DNA of 64,000 bases from the NCBI RefSeq assembly GCF_002135295.1, contig NZ_NEGG01000009.1, forward strand, positions 62,001 to 126,000. The letters are read 5' to 3'. The DNA is from Acinetobacter sp. ANC 5054 (GTDB lineage: Bacteria; Pseudomonadota; Gammaproteobacteria; Pseudomonadales; Moraxellaceae). The notes under the pieces were generated by a model. That model made no database searches, was not told the DNA's origin, and saw only the letters and a program-made list of their open reading frames with translations. Both the position numbers and the translations under genes were made by a program. Shown here piece by piece: positions 52,083 through 63,961 of this stretch; the stretch's first letter is position 1; each line of letters begins with the position of its first letter.

Positions 52083-53699
52083 TTAAAAGACTTTCAAGAA
52101 CAACCAGTATAGACAGCCCGATAAACAGATCGTTGCTGGCAGTGTGAAAATCCATGCAGAAAGAATCGTTTTCACGGTATTAAAGTTTAGACCTGATTTA
52201 TTGGCAACCATGGTACCAGCAACAGCAGAGTTCAGTACGTGTGTGGTCGATACAGGCATACCGAAACCATCTGCCGCAGCAATTGTTGACATCGCAACAA
52301 GTTCTGCTGACATCCCTTGACCATAAGTCATGTGGTTTTTACCAATACGTTCACCTACCGTTACAACGATACGTTTCCAACCCACCATCGTACCAAGACC
52401 TAGTGCAAGTGCTACCGCGACTTTCACCCAAGTTGGGATGTACTGTAAGAATGAATCTAAGTTACTACGGTATTCTTTAACTGTCTTTTGCTGTGCTTCT
52501 GCCATCGCTGGAAGTTGCTCAGATTTATCAAGACGTTTAAATGCCGTGGTACTTAAATACATGTCATTACGGATTGAAGACACTTCTTGTTCAGGAATAT
52601 CTTTGAGGTCACCATACTGACCAACACGCTCACCCAAATGATCCGTCATACTTGCCAAGGCAGGCACAACTTCAGCATTCATTTCTTTGGTTTGAATGTA
52701 TTTGGTTAAAATATCGCGCGCTTTTTCATCTGGAACATCATCATGCTGTGCATAAATTGCAGTTGCAGTTTGCGCAGACAATTGATGGAAAGACTGAATG
52801 TGTTGATTGTCTAAATTCTTGTTTAAAGAATAAGCCAAAGGTACACAGCCAATCAGAATCAGCATGATCAGACCCATACCTTTTTGACCATCGTTTGAAC
52901 CGTGCGCGAAACTTACGCCAGTACAAGTAAAAATCAAAATGGCACGAATCAGTGGCGGTGGTGGTTTATTGCCTTCAGGTGGATGAAAAAGTTCCAATTG
53001 TTTACGAAACACTTTTTTCACAATCAGGAAAACCACAGCCGCAAATGCAAAACCAATCAGTGGTGAGAACAATAAAGCCTTACCAACTTTAAGCACTTGT
53101 TCCATATCCACGCCACTGGCACCACCACCTGCATTGAGCAGGTAGTTCATAATGCCAACGCCGAGGATCGAACCAATTAAAGTATGTGAACTTGATGCAG
53201 GAATGCCCAAGAACCATGTACCCAGGTTCCATAAAATCGCAGCGATCAGCATGGCAAAAACCATGGCGAAACCTGCGCCAGAACCTACATTCATGATTAA
53301 TTCAACTGGGAGCAAAGCAATGATGCCGTAAGCAACCGCACCACTTGCAACCATCACACCTAAGAAGTTACAGAAACCAGCCCACATCACCGCAACAGGT
53401 GCAGACAAGGCATTGGTATAAATCACGGTTGCTACCGCATTGGCGGTATCATGGAAACCATTGACAAATTCAAAGCCTAAAGCGATGAATAAGGCAGTGC
53501 CTAGCAAAATCATTGAATACAGGCTTAAAGGCGGAACATGCGATAAATCGGCAGTCACCTGAAAACCAATATAGATTAGCGTTGAAATGATCAACGTTAG
53601 AAACACCGGAATAAAGAACTTCGGTGTAGGCACATGAACATTCGTCGAAATGTGTTTCGACGTGTGCGCTGAATCTACGGGAGTTTGTTTAGAATTCAT
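52083..53699 (-). CDS. pit: Inorganic phosphate transporter, PiT family
   Basis: A 538-residue inner-membrane phosphate:cation symporter. The duplicated PiT signatures are present: FEFVNGFHDTANAVATVIYTNAL near the N-terminus and FAHGSNDGQKGMGLI in the middle. A large hydrophilic cytoplasmic loop (about 300-425) separates the two halves. The frame stays open to 53786, but an excellent Pho box lies at 53749-53766 inside that extension, so translation probably begins at the ATG at 53699 (or possibly 53735). Phosphate control of a Pit gene is less usual than of Pst systems and is of interest here. Confidence 0.9.
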   Translation of the reverse strand: MNSKQTPVDSAHTSKHISTNVHVPTPKFFIPVFLTLIISTLIYIGFQVTADLSHVPPLSLYSMILLGTALFIALGFEFVNGFHDTANAVATVIYTNALSAPVAVMWAGFCNFLGVMVASGAVAYGIIALLPVELIMNVGSGAGFAMVFAMLIAAILWNLGTWFLGIPASSSHTLIGSILGVGIMNYLLNAGGGASGVDMEQVLKVGKALLFSPLIGFAFAAVVFLIVKKVFRKQLELFHPPEGNKPPPPLIRAILIFTCTGVSFAHGSNDGQKGMGLIMLILIGCVPLAYSLNKNLDNQHIQSFHQLSAQTATAIYAQHDDVPDEKARDILTKYIQTKEMNAEVVPALASMTDHLGERVGQYGDLKDIPEQEVSSIRNDMYLSTTAFKRLDKSEQLPAMAEAQQKTVKEYRSNLDSFLQYIPTWVKVAVALALGLGTMVGWKRIVVTVGERIGKNHMTYGQGMSAELVAMSTIAAADGFGMPVSTTHVLNSAVAGTMVANKSGLNFNTVKTILSAWIFTLPATICLSGCLYWLFLKVF

Positions 53700-53748
53700 G
53701 CAGGCAAGAATAGAGGATTTTAGAATCCCCATATTGTTCAATTTAATT

Positions 53749-53766
53749 GTGACAATTATATGACAA
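53749..53766 (-). promoter_or_regulatory. Pho box upstream of the Pit transporter
   Basis: On the minus strand TTGTCATATAATTGTCAC matches the PhoB consensus CTGTCATAWAWCTGTCAY at 16 of 18 positions, with the two TGTCA repeats spaced 11 bp apart as required. It lies 50 bases ahead of the chosen start. Confidence 0.75.
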
Positions 53767-53786
53767 AGTGCTGTCATATAAAGCAA

Positions 53787-54165
53787 TATTTCATGCTTTA
53801 TTTGTATTCAGCACCGCCTAAAAACCTACTTAAATACTCTGTTTTACATAAAAAAATCAGATATTTATTCGTTTTTAAAGCATTGATTTTAGTTTGAAAC
53901 CCAATGTTTCAACATATATTTCATCTTGTCATATTTATTGTCATGAACGCCTACCATTTTGCTTATTTTTCAAGCGTACCTGAGCAATATGACAAATTCG
54001 TGAAGCTTTCCATACATTTAGATTAAACTTTCGCAAATTATTTTGTTTAATTTATCAACACTCTAATAATTAACGATCAATGTTACAGCTTGATTATCAA
54101 TAAAACTGGATTGAATTCTGTTAATATATTTGCCGATTTTATATTCCATCGGATTGGGGTTATTT
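53787..54165. other. Divergent intergenic region, pit and metH
   Basis: AT-rich. Besides the pit Pho box it holds further TGTCAT half-sites (about 53772, 53936 and 53950, and one inverted near 53990), but none has the correct 11 bp spacing. No S-box or cobalamin riboswitch is recognisable ahead of metH. Confidence 0.4.
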
Positions 54166-57855
<3,690 letters not shown>

Positions 57856-57856
57856 A

Positions 57857-57890
57857 AAATCCCCCTAGCCCCCTTTAATAAAGGGGGAAC
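57857..57890. repeat. GC-rich palindromic repeat, copy 1
   Basis: AATCCCCCTAGCCCCCTTTA with a complementary AAAGGGGG arm (hairpin core 57870-57887), just after the metH stop. Its left arm resembles the complement of the far right arm of the repeat at 59.4 kb. Confidence 0.75.
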
Positions 57891-57891
57891 T

Positions 57892-57921
57892 AAAAAGCCC
57901 TCAATTGAGGGCTTTTTTTTT
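57892..57921 (+). terminator. Terminator of metH
   Basis: AAAAAGCCCTCAA and its perfect complement form a 26-base palindrome followed by Ts. It is placed between two copies of the GC-rich repeat. Confidence 0.9.
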
Positions 57922-57934
57922 GAATCTACCCTAA

Positions 57935-57955
57935 CCCCTCTTTTTCAAAGAGGGG
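57935..57955. repeat. GC-rich palindromic repeat, copy 2
   Basis: CCCCTCTTT-TTC-AAAGAGGGG, preceded by ACCCTAA. Same general design as copies 1 and 3. Confidence 0.7.
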
Positions 57956-57989
57956 AACTTTTGCGTATCACATGAATTACATGACAGCT

Positions 57990-58022
57990 CCTCCCTTTTT
58001 TAAAGGGAGGTTGGGAGGGATT
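57990..58022. repeat. GC-rich palindromic repeat, copy 3 (left boundary of the island)
   Basis: A CCTCCCTTT/AAAGGGAGG hairpin whose right arm extends to GGGATT. The 21 bases at 58002-58022 are the inverted complement, at 20 of 21 positions, of 59399-59419 at the other end of the membrane protein gene. Confidence 0.8.
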
Positions 58023-58081
58023 AAAAAATCATGTAAATTGAACTATAATAAACTCTTAAAATTAAAATAATTTTCTCAATT

Positions 58082-59410
58082 ATGGATCAATTTAACACTA
58101 GAGAATTAGCCTCAATTACATGGGGAGCCATACTTGTAATAGCTTTAATATTCTACTCTTTAAAAAATGCTCACCTCAGAGATTCTCTTATCGGTGTTAT
58201 CAAAGCATTTTTTCAAATTAAAATTATTACTTCTATTTTATTAATTACTACATATGTACTGCTAAGTGTATTTATCTTATACCAAATAAAAATCTGGGAT
58301 TTTAGCCAGCTTAAAAACACATTTTTTTGGTATGTATTTTTTGCAATTGGTACTATGTTTAGTTTAAGCACCATCAAAGAAAATTCGCACAACTTCTTTA
58401 TCCAAACTATAAAATCATCAGTAAACTTAAGCATCGTTCTTCAATTTATCATTAACTTTCATACCTTTAATTTTCTATTGGAATTAATTGTACTTATTCC
58501 ACTTATTACCCTTTTAAGTATCATCAGTGCTGTTGCTAATCAAACAAAAGATCAAATATTAGTTAAGAAACTTTGTGACTTTTTACTAACTTTGATATTT
58601 CTCATATTTTTTATCTATTTTATTATTCAAACTTTCAAAGTCCCCTTAACCTTTATAAATTATCAAGCATTACAAGATTTCTTCATACCTATCATTCTTA
58701 CAATACTCTATTTACCATTTCTATGGTTTTTTCTCTTATATATAAAGTACGAGGAAATTTTTGTACGACTTCAACTTCATATGAATGATAGGAAACTCAT
58801 AATCCTTACAAAATTTTTGGTCATTATTAACTTTCGAACCCAAAAAGATTTGATTGATGAATGGTTTCACCATATTAAGATTCATAAGATAGAAAACTAC
58901 AAACAATTAATCGATTCTTTTTCACTCATAAAGCATAGAAAAGCTAAAAGAAATAAACTATCTGACACACCTTTAGATGTCGGCTGGAGTGTATATCAAG
59001 CAGAAAATTTCTTAAGTGCCTACGAACTCCAAGTTAAATATTCTGATATTGGAGATGAAATTTGGTTTGGATCTAAACTAATTAAATTAGATGACGATTT
59101 TAATCCATCTACATTAACCTACTATATTCAAGGCCATGAAGATGCTGTGAAGCAATTAAAAGTTAAACTGTTTCTCTATGATCTTAATCATATTCCAAAG
59201 TACTTAAGTATCTACATTGAAGTTATAAATTGCTTAGTCAGAAACTCACTCCAAGGTAGTTTAAACTACAACCATATAGATAATATTTATAACTTGGAAA
59301 ATTTTTCAGACACGTCACACGATAAGCTACTTGAATTTCAATATGAAAAATTCACTCATTCAGTAAAACCCACTTGTGAACTATCATTCAGTATAAAGAA
59401 TCCCTCCTAA
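58082..59410 (+). CDS. Orphan multi-pass membrane protein in a repeat-bounded island
   Basis: A 442-residue protein of unrecognised family. The N-terminal ~245 residues hold about seven hydrophobic helices (roughly 12-28, 48-70, 80-97, 112-130, 133-152, 168-192, 212-232), rich in Ile, Phe and Leu. The C-terminal ~195 residues are soluble, charged and probably cytoplasmic. Base and codon use are far more AT-rich than in metH or dhaK on either side, suggesting transfer. The gene is enclosed by inverted GC-rich repeats, and its last codons (NPS) and stop lie inside the right repeat. Single-gene membrane proteins of this plan are sometimes found in accessory or defence contexts, but no function can be assigned. 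Confidence 0.78.
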   Translation: MDQFNTRELASITWGAILVIALIFYSLKNAHLRDSLIGVIKAFFQIKIITSILLITTYVLLSVFILYQIKIWDFSQLKNTFFWYVFFAIGTMFSLSTIKENSHNFFIQTIKSSVNLSIVLQFIINFHTFNFLLELIVLIPLITLLSIISAVANQTKDQILVKKLCDFLLTLIFLIFFIYFIIQTFKVPLTFINYQALQDFFIPIILTILYLPFLWFFLLYIKYEEIFVRLQLHMNDRKLIILTKFLVIINFRTQKDLIDEWFHHIKIHKIENYKQLIDSFSLIKHRKAKRNKLSDTPLDVGWSVYQAENFLSAYELQVKYSDIGDEIWFGSKLIKLDDDFNPSTLTYYIQGHEDAVKQLKVKLFLYDLNHIPKYLSIYIEVINCLVRNSLQGSLNYNHIDNIYNLENFSDTSHDKLLEFQYEKFTHSVKPTCELSFSIKNPS

Positions 59411-59441
59411 CCTCCCTTTAACAAAAGGGGATTTAGGGGGA
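59399..59441. repeat. GC-rich palindromic repeat, copy 4 (right boundary of the island)
   Basis: Left arm 59399-59419 is the inverted match to 58002-58022 (20 of 21). Its right arm, AAAAGGGGATTTAGGGGG, resembles the complement of copy 1. It supplies the stop codons of both the membrane protein gene (plus strand) and the DUF559 remnant (minus strand). Confidence 0.8.
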
Positions 59442-59597
59442 TTCCTTCACACAATACCGATAAACCTCTTCCACCACCCCATCAATTTGTCTCATCACCT
59501 CTCCATTATCAAACCTCAGCACCTTTAGCCCAAGCTGAGCCAAAACTTCATCACGAACTCGATCTGCCTCTAATCCTTCAGGCGTATAGTGCTGACT
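59433..59597 (-). pseudogene. 3'-terminal fragment of a DUF559-type nuclease gene
   Basis: The minus strand reads SQHYTPEGLEADRVRDEVL then AQLGLKVLRFDNGEVMRQ, followed by IDGVVEEVYRYCVKESP and a stop. This is the conserved C-terminal half of DUF559 proteins, which are related to very-short-patch-repair endonucleases. An in-frame TAG at 59598-59600 directly upstream and the palindromic element beyond it show that the N-terminal half, including the start codon, is missing. The stop codon lies in the GC-rich repeat. It is a decayed remnant. Confidence 0.8.
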
Positions 59598-59608
59598 CTA
59601 TCTTCATT

Positions 59609-59704
59609 CCCTCACCCCAGCCCTCTCCCAATGGGAGAGGGAGCATTCATTGTGAATTCAATAATGGATGTTCCCTCTCCTCTTAGGAGAGGGTTAGGGA
59701 GAGG
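59609..59704. repeat. 96 bp near-perfect palindrome built from two GC-rich hairpins
   Basis: Two hairpins, CCCTCTCCC-AAT-GGGAGAGGG (59621-59641) and CCCTCTCCT-CTT-AGGAGAGGG (59673-59693), lie in opposite orientation around an imperfect AT-rich palindrome centred on GAATTC (59655-59660). The outer arms also pair. It has the architecture of a bacterial interspersed mosaic or MITE-like element. Confidence 0.8.
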
Positions 59705-59826
59705 TCTATTAATTTGGAGATGTGCTTTTTAAATGCCCTTTTTTACACTTTTATGTCAGACACCACTCCAATTTCCTTATAATAATGAACTTTAAATCTC
59801 CCCCTATTTAATCCATTGGTGCATCA

Positions 59827-61557
59827 ATGAAAAAACTCATGAACGGTGCTGAAAACATCGTAGTGGAAATGTGTAAAGGATTTGTCCTTGCGCATCCTGA
59901 ACTTGCATTTAATCAATCTTATAAGATCATTTCGCGTAAAGAAAAACACCAAAACGTGGCATTGATCAGTGGCGGCGGCAGCGGTCATGAACCAGCACAT
60001 GCAGGCTTTGTTGGTACAGGTATGCTCGATGCTGCTGTATGTGGCGACGTATTTGCATCCCCTTCACAAATTCAAATCTATAAAGCATTGCAACACGTCG
60101 CAACCGACAAAGGCGTGCTGATGATCATAAAAAACTATTCTGGCGATATGATGAATTTCCAGAATGGCGCAGCCCTTGCGGCTGACGATGGCATCAAAGT
60201 GGATTATGTAAAAGTTGCAGATGATATTGCCGTAAAAGACAGCCTCTACACCGTGGGTCGTCGTGGTGTGGCAGGTACAGTATTCGTGCATAAAATTGCG
60301 GGTGCTGCGGCAGCTAAAGGCTACGAACTTGCACGTGTAAAAGAATTGGCACAAAAAGCGGCTGACAGCGTAACCAGCTTAGGTTTTGCATATACCTCTT
60401 GCACCGTTCCAGCCAAAGGCACGCCAACTTTTACGTTGGCCGATGACGAAATGGAATACGGCGTGGGTATTCACGGTGAACCGGGTATTCGTCGTGAAAA
60501 AATTCTGCCCTCTAAAAAATTGGCACAGCGCATTGTCGATGACCTATTCCTTGACCGTCCAGACCTGAAAGAAGTGGCTGTATTGGTCAATGGTTTTGGT
60601 ACGACGCCATTACAAGAACTGTATGTGTTTAACCATGATGTCTGCCAGCATCTTGCCAATAAAGGCATTAAAATTTACCGTACATTTGTTGGCAACTACA
60701 TGACCAGCATCGACATGAACGGTGCATCGGTATCGCTTCTTGCACTGGATGATGAACTAAAAACTTATTTAGATGCAGAAGCCAATACACCTGCATTTAA
60801 AATGGACGGTTCGCCTGCTTTGCCCATAGAATTTGCCTCAGATAATACGCACGCGGAACGCACAATTAATACCGATGTAGAAACGCATCCTGAACATGCC
60901 AAAATTTCTAATGAGCAGTTCACCATTGAAAATATGCGTTATGTGGTTGATGTGATGAGCGCATGCATCATTAAAAATGAAGTGCCATTTTGTGAATTAG
61001 ACGCGCATGCAGGTGACGGTGATTTCGGCATGAGCGTTGCAAAAGGCTTTAAACAGTTAAAACGCGAATGGCATCAGTTGGTACAAGCAGATCAAATGGA
61101 TGAATTCCTATTGAACTGTTCAATGATCATTATGGAACATTGTGGCGGTGCATCTGGCCCAATCTGGGGTTCAGCATTCCGCGCTGCAGGCAAAGCGATT
61201 AAAGGCAAAACTGCTTTAAATACCGCGGATTTTGCAGACATGCTGCAAGCAGCAGTTAAAGGTATTCAAGTGACTGGTGAACGTTCATTTGGTCGCGGTG
61301 CTGTTGTCGGTGATAAAACTCTGATTGATGCTTTAGTACCATGCGCAGATTCATGGTCTGCCAATACAGATAAATCTTTTAAAGAAAACTTCACGCTAGG
61401 TGCAAAAGCTACCGTTCAAGGCGCTGAAAATACCAAAGAGATTGTGGCGCGTATGGGACGTGCAGGAACTGTAGGCGACCGCAGTCTTGGTTACCCAGAT
61501 GCTGGTGCACATGGTTTAGCTGTGATCTTTAGCGATATCGCAGAACATTTGAAATAA
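59827..61557 (+). CDS. dhaK: Dihydroxyacetone kinase, ATP-dependent, fused DhaK-DhaL
   Basis: A 576-residue kinase that phosphorylates dihydroxyacetone (and often glyceraldehyde) with ATP. The DhaK domain (about 1-330) has GGGSGHEPAHAGFVG at 49-63 and the substrate-binding His in GIHGEPGI near 215. The DhaL domain (about 375-576) has the Mg-ATP Asp cluster DAHAGDGDFGMS and HCGGASGPIWG. The fused single-chain form indicates the ATP-dependent enzyme, not the PTS-dependent three-protein system. No glycerol or DHA transport genes are adjacent. Weak ribosome binding site. Closed by a strong terminator. Confidence 0.95.
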   Translation: MKKLMNGAENIVVEMCKGFVLAHPELAFNQSYKIISRKEKHQNVALISGGGSGHEPAHAGFVGTGMLDAAVCGDVFASPSQIQIYKALQHVATDKGVLMIIKNYSGDMMNFQNGAALAADDGIKVDYVKVADDIAVKDSLYTVGRRGVAGTVFVHKIAGAAAAKGYELARVKELAQKAADSVTSLGFAYTSCTVPAKGTPTFTLADDEMEYGVGIHGEPGIRREKILPSKKLAQRIVDDLFLDRPDLKEVAVLVNGFGTTPLQELYVFNHDVCQHLANKGIKIYRTFVGNYMTSIDMNGASVSLLALDDELKTYLDAEANTPAFKMDGSPALPIEFASDNTHAERTINTDVETHPEHAKISNEQFTIENMRYVVDVMSACIIKNEVPFCELDAHAGDGDFGMSVAKGFKQLKREWHQLVQADQMDEFLLNCSMIIMEHCGGASGPIWGSAFRAAGKAIKGKTALNTADFADMLQAAVKGIQVTGERSFGRGAVVGDKTLIDALVPCADSWSANTDKSFKENFTLGAKATVQGAENTKEIVARMGRAGTVGDRSLGYPDAGAHGLAVIFSDIAEHLK

Positions 61558-61569
61558 GTTTTGAATGTT

Positions 61570-61610
61570 AAAAAAGCCCTGATCACTTTACGGTGTTCAG
61601 GGCTTTTTTT
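61570..61610. terminator. Terminator of the dihydroxyacetone kinase gene
   Basis: AAAAAAGCCCTGA and TCAGGGCTTTTTTT form a long stem with a further inner TCAC/GTG pairing, usable in both directions between convergent genes. Confidence 0.9.
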
Positions 61611-61672
61611 ATCGTTTGAAATATAATTTCATAACTGCTTTTCAGTAATGGTTGCTACGATATTCAATTTTC

Positions 61673-63787
61673 TTAATCAATCAAACGTAATTTACGTAAC
61701 CTTGCACGAATCCCGCCAATTTTACGGTTATGGCGCAGTGCAATTTCCTTAATCGGCAACTTTTCATCCATGAAGGCATCAATCAAGCGGACTTCTTCAT
61801 CTTCCGTCCATTTCTGGCCAATCATTGAATCTGTATCACTTTCTGGTTCTATACTCTCTGATTCATCTACCGCTTTTTCAATGCTGACCTGTACTGAGTT
61901 TTCTTCAGGCTCTTGTTGCTTTGCCGTTTGCTCATAAATCGCTTTTACATCCGCAAGAAAGCCTTTATTTTCACAACCTAAAATGAATAATTTATTCTGT
62001 GCACGGGTCATGCCCACATACGCCAGCTTTCGCTCCGAATCTAGATCTCGATTTTCCCCCAGCCGTGGCATATGGTCCAAACCAATAAAGAATACATGCG
62101 GAAACTCCAGCCCTTTAGAAGATTCTACATTCATAATTTTGATTGAATTTTTATTCAAATCTAGCGCTTTCTTTTCTGTACTACTGAAAATCAATTCAGC
62201 TTCAACATCTGGAACATAATTTTCTAATTTGGCTTTTAGCTCATTAACGAAAATGTCGTATTCAGCAGATTTTGCCTGCAACACCGCAATGTCTCTTGGT
62301 TCTACATCCGACTTCAGTAATTGTCGAATTTTACGGGCAATTAAATCCGCTAAATGGCGCACATCATTTTCATGATAAATACTTGGATATTCGCCAGTTT
62401 TACACTCCCCTGTATCTGGATCTAAAACACGGTCATATTCATCGTTATTCTGTAAGCTCTCGTATTGCTTCGGATTCAAAAATGCTTTGGCAATATCTAA
62501 AATTTCTTTGGTGTTGCGGTAGCATTTATACAATTCAACTGGTTTTTTACCTTGCACCTGTAAGCCGACTGAACGCCAACTCGGCTTTTTACGGTTAAAA
62601 ATATTTTGCGCCGGGTCATAGCAGAATAAAATGTTATTACTTTCTGCTTTGACTAATTTTGACAGGCCAATAATCCACTCCTGTGCAAAGTCCTGACCTT
62701 CATCAATCAAAATGGCATCATATTGTTCAGTTTCGGATAATCCGTTAGTCTCCAGATAATCCAATAAAATTTGACCGACACGACTGTTATAGTCTGTCTG
62801 TTTCTCATTTTTCAGCATAGACAGATTTGCACTGGTGATTTTCTTCACCACACTATGAAAGTTCAGCACTTCTATCTTGTCATTAAAATCATCACCAAAC
62901 ATGTGTCCTAAGTGGTTACAAAGTGAATTGTTATAGCACACCACTAAAATTTTATAGTCTGGATAAATCGTCTTTAAATATTTTGCGCGACAAGCCAAAA
63001 CCAGTGTTTTACCGCTACCTGCCACACCTTTTAAAATACGGTGCCCATCGCCAATATTTTTTGCAATGGATTCCTGAGATAAATCGAGCGCTTTCACTTC
63101 TTGTGGTTCTACGGCAAATAATTCATCCTGTTTAAACTCATTGACTCGAATTTCAGGAAAAATCATATAGCGTAAAAATTTTTCTTCAGCATAAGCCAAG
63201 GCTTCAAATGGAAAGGCAACATCCTTAAAAGCATCAATCAGTTTTTGCTTGAAAGTTTTATTCTCTGCAACTAAGCGCAAATCGTCTTTATAAATGGTTT
63301 TATGTTCAGAGCTGATCGCGGGAAAACTCAAGCCAATTTCATTGGCTTCTTGCTGTTTTAACTCGGTATAAATTACACAACTTGTGATCGGGAATTTAAC
63401 ATTACCTTGGTAAGGTCCGCTTTGCTGTAAAAATACCGCGGTCTTTTTGAATTGATTCAGAATATTCAGCATGCATTTACGCACCTGTAATTCTGGATTT
63501 TGTACCGAAACATTTTTGGCATTGTTCTTATTATAAAAACGCCCAGTAAATGTTTCAGGATTTAGAGTTTCAAATCTGTCTTTAGACCAGTCTTTAACTT
63601 CAATGACCAACAAGCCATGCTTTGGTAACCAAACAATAAAATCTGTATAACGGTTGAGTGCTTTCGGTTCATGCCAAATAATGGCATTTTCATCCTGAAA
63701 AACATGCTCCAACAACTGATAGACTTTTCGTTCACCGCTACTGGCTGATTTTAATTGTTGAATGCTTGGGGGAATCAGTTCAGCCAC
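61673..63787 (-). CDS. NERD nuclease-UvrD helicase fusion with C-terminal Myb-like domain
   Basis: A 704-residue protein with three parts. Residues about 12-130 form a NERD domain with TDFIVWLPKHGLLVIEVKDWS, the Asp and ExK of a restriction-like nuclease. A superfamily 1 helicase follows: Walker A GVAGSGKT near 253, AILIDEGQDFAQEW as Walker B, and in the second half SSKGLEFPHVFFIGLD and RKLAYVGMTRAQNKLFIL, as in UvrD/PcrA. An acidic linker leads to a small helix-turn-helix (QKWTEDEEVRLIDAF ... RLRKLRLID, about 655-704). GTG start. Such proteins are predicted to process DNA ends; a role in repair or phage defence is possible but unproved. No restriction or methylase genes are adjacent. Confidence 0.87.
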   Translation of the reverse strand: MAELIPPSIQQLKSASSGERKVYQLLEHVFQDENAIIWHEPKALNRYTDFIVWLPKHGLLVIEVKDWSKDRFETLNPETFTGRFYNKNNAKNVSVQNPELQVRKCMLNILNQFKKTAVFLQQSGPYQGNVKFPITSCVIYTELKQQEANEIGLSFPAISSEHKTIYKDDLRLVAENKTFKQKLIDAFKDVAFPFEALAYAEEKFLRYMIFPEIRVNEFKQDELFAVEPQEVKALDLSQESIAKNIGDGHRILKGVAGSGKTLVLACRAKYLKTIYPDYKILVVCYNNSLCNHLGHMFGDDFNDKIEVLNFHSVVKKITSANLSMLKNEKQTDYNSRVGQILLDYLETNGLSETEQYDAILIDEGQDFAQEWIIGLSKLVKAESNNILFCYDPAQNIFNRKKPSWRSVGLQVQGKKPVELYKCYRNTKEILDIAKAFLNPKQYESLQNNDEYDRVLDPDTGECKTGEYPSIYHENDVRHLADLIARKIRQLLKSDVEPRDIAVLQAKSAEYDIFVNELKAKLENYVPDVEAELIFSSTEKKALDLNKNSIKIMNVESSKGLEFPHVFFIGLDHMPRLGENRDLDSERKLAYVGMTRAQNKLFILGCENKGFLADVKAIYEQTAKQQEPEENSVQVSIEKAVDESESIEPESDTDSMIGQKWTEDEEVRLIDAFMDEKLPIKEIALRHNRKIGGIRARLRKLRLID

Positions 63788-63961
63788 AGTGATTATTCTC
63801 TAAATCGTAATTATTTGATTAATTAGACAAATTATAATCAAAAATGTTAAATAGTCCATCCTATTTGCTTTGCATGTTAATTAATTATTCACATTTATTT
63901 TTACTAGATTCAAATGAATTGAACGCAAACTGCTGTTGAATGCATCCGAAGCATTGGCACA

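Noticed and set aside
53936..53956. Apparent second Pho box between pit and metH
   Set aside because: The two TGTCAT repeats are 12 rather than 11 bp apart, off the helical register required for PhoB.
54000..54165. Possible SAM or cobalamin riboswitch upstream of metH
   Set aside because: The leader is short and AT-rich; none of the conserved box sequences or long stems of these riboswitches is visible.
57857..59704. Insertion sequence or prophage as explanation for the island
   Set aside because: No transposase, integrase or phage structural gene and no clear target-site duplication are present; the repeats are palindromic and short.
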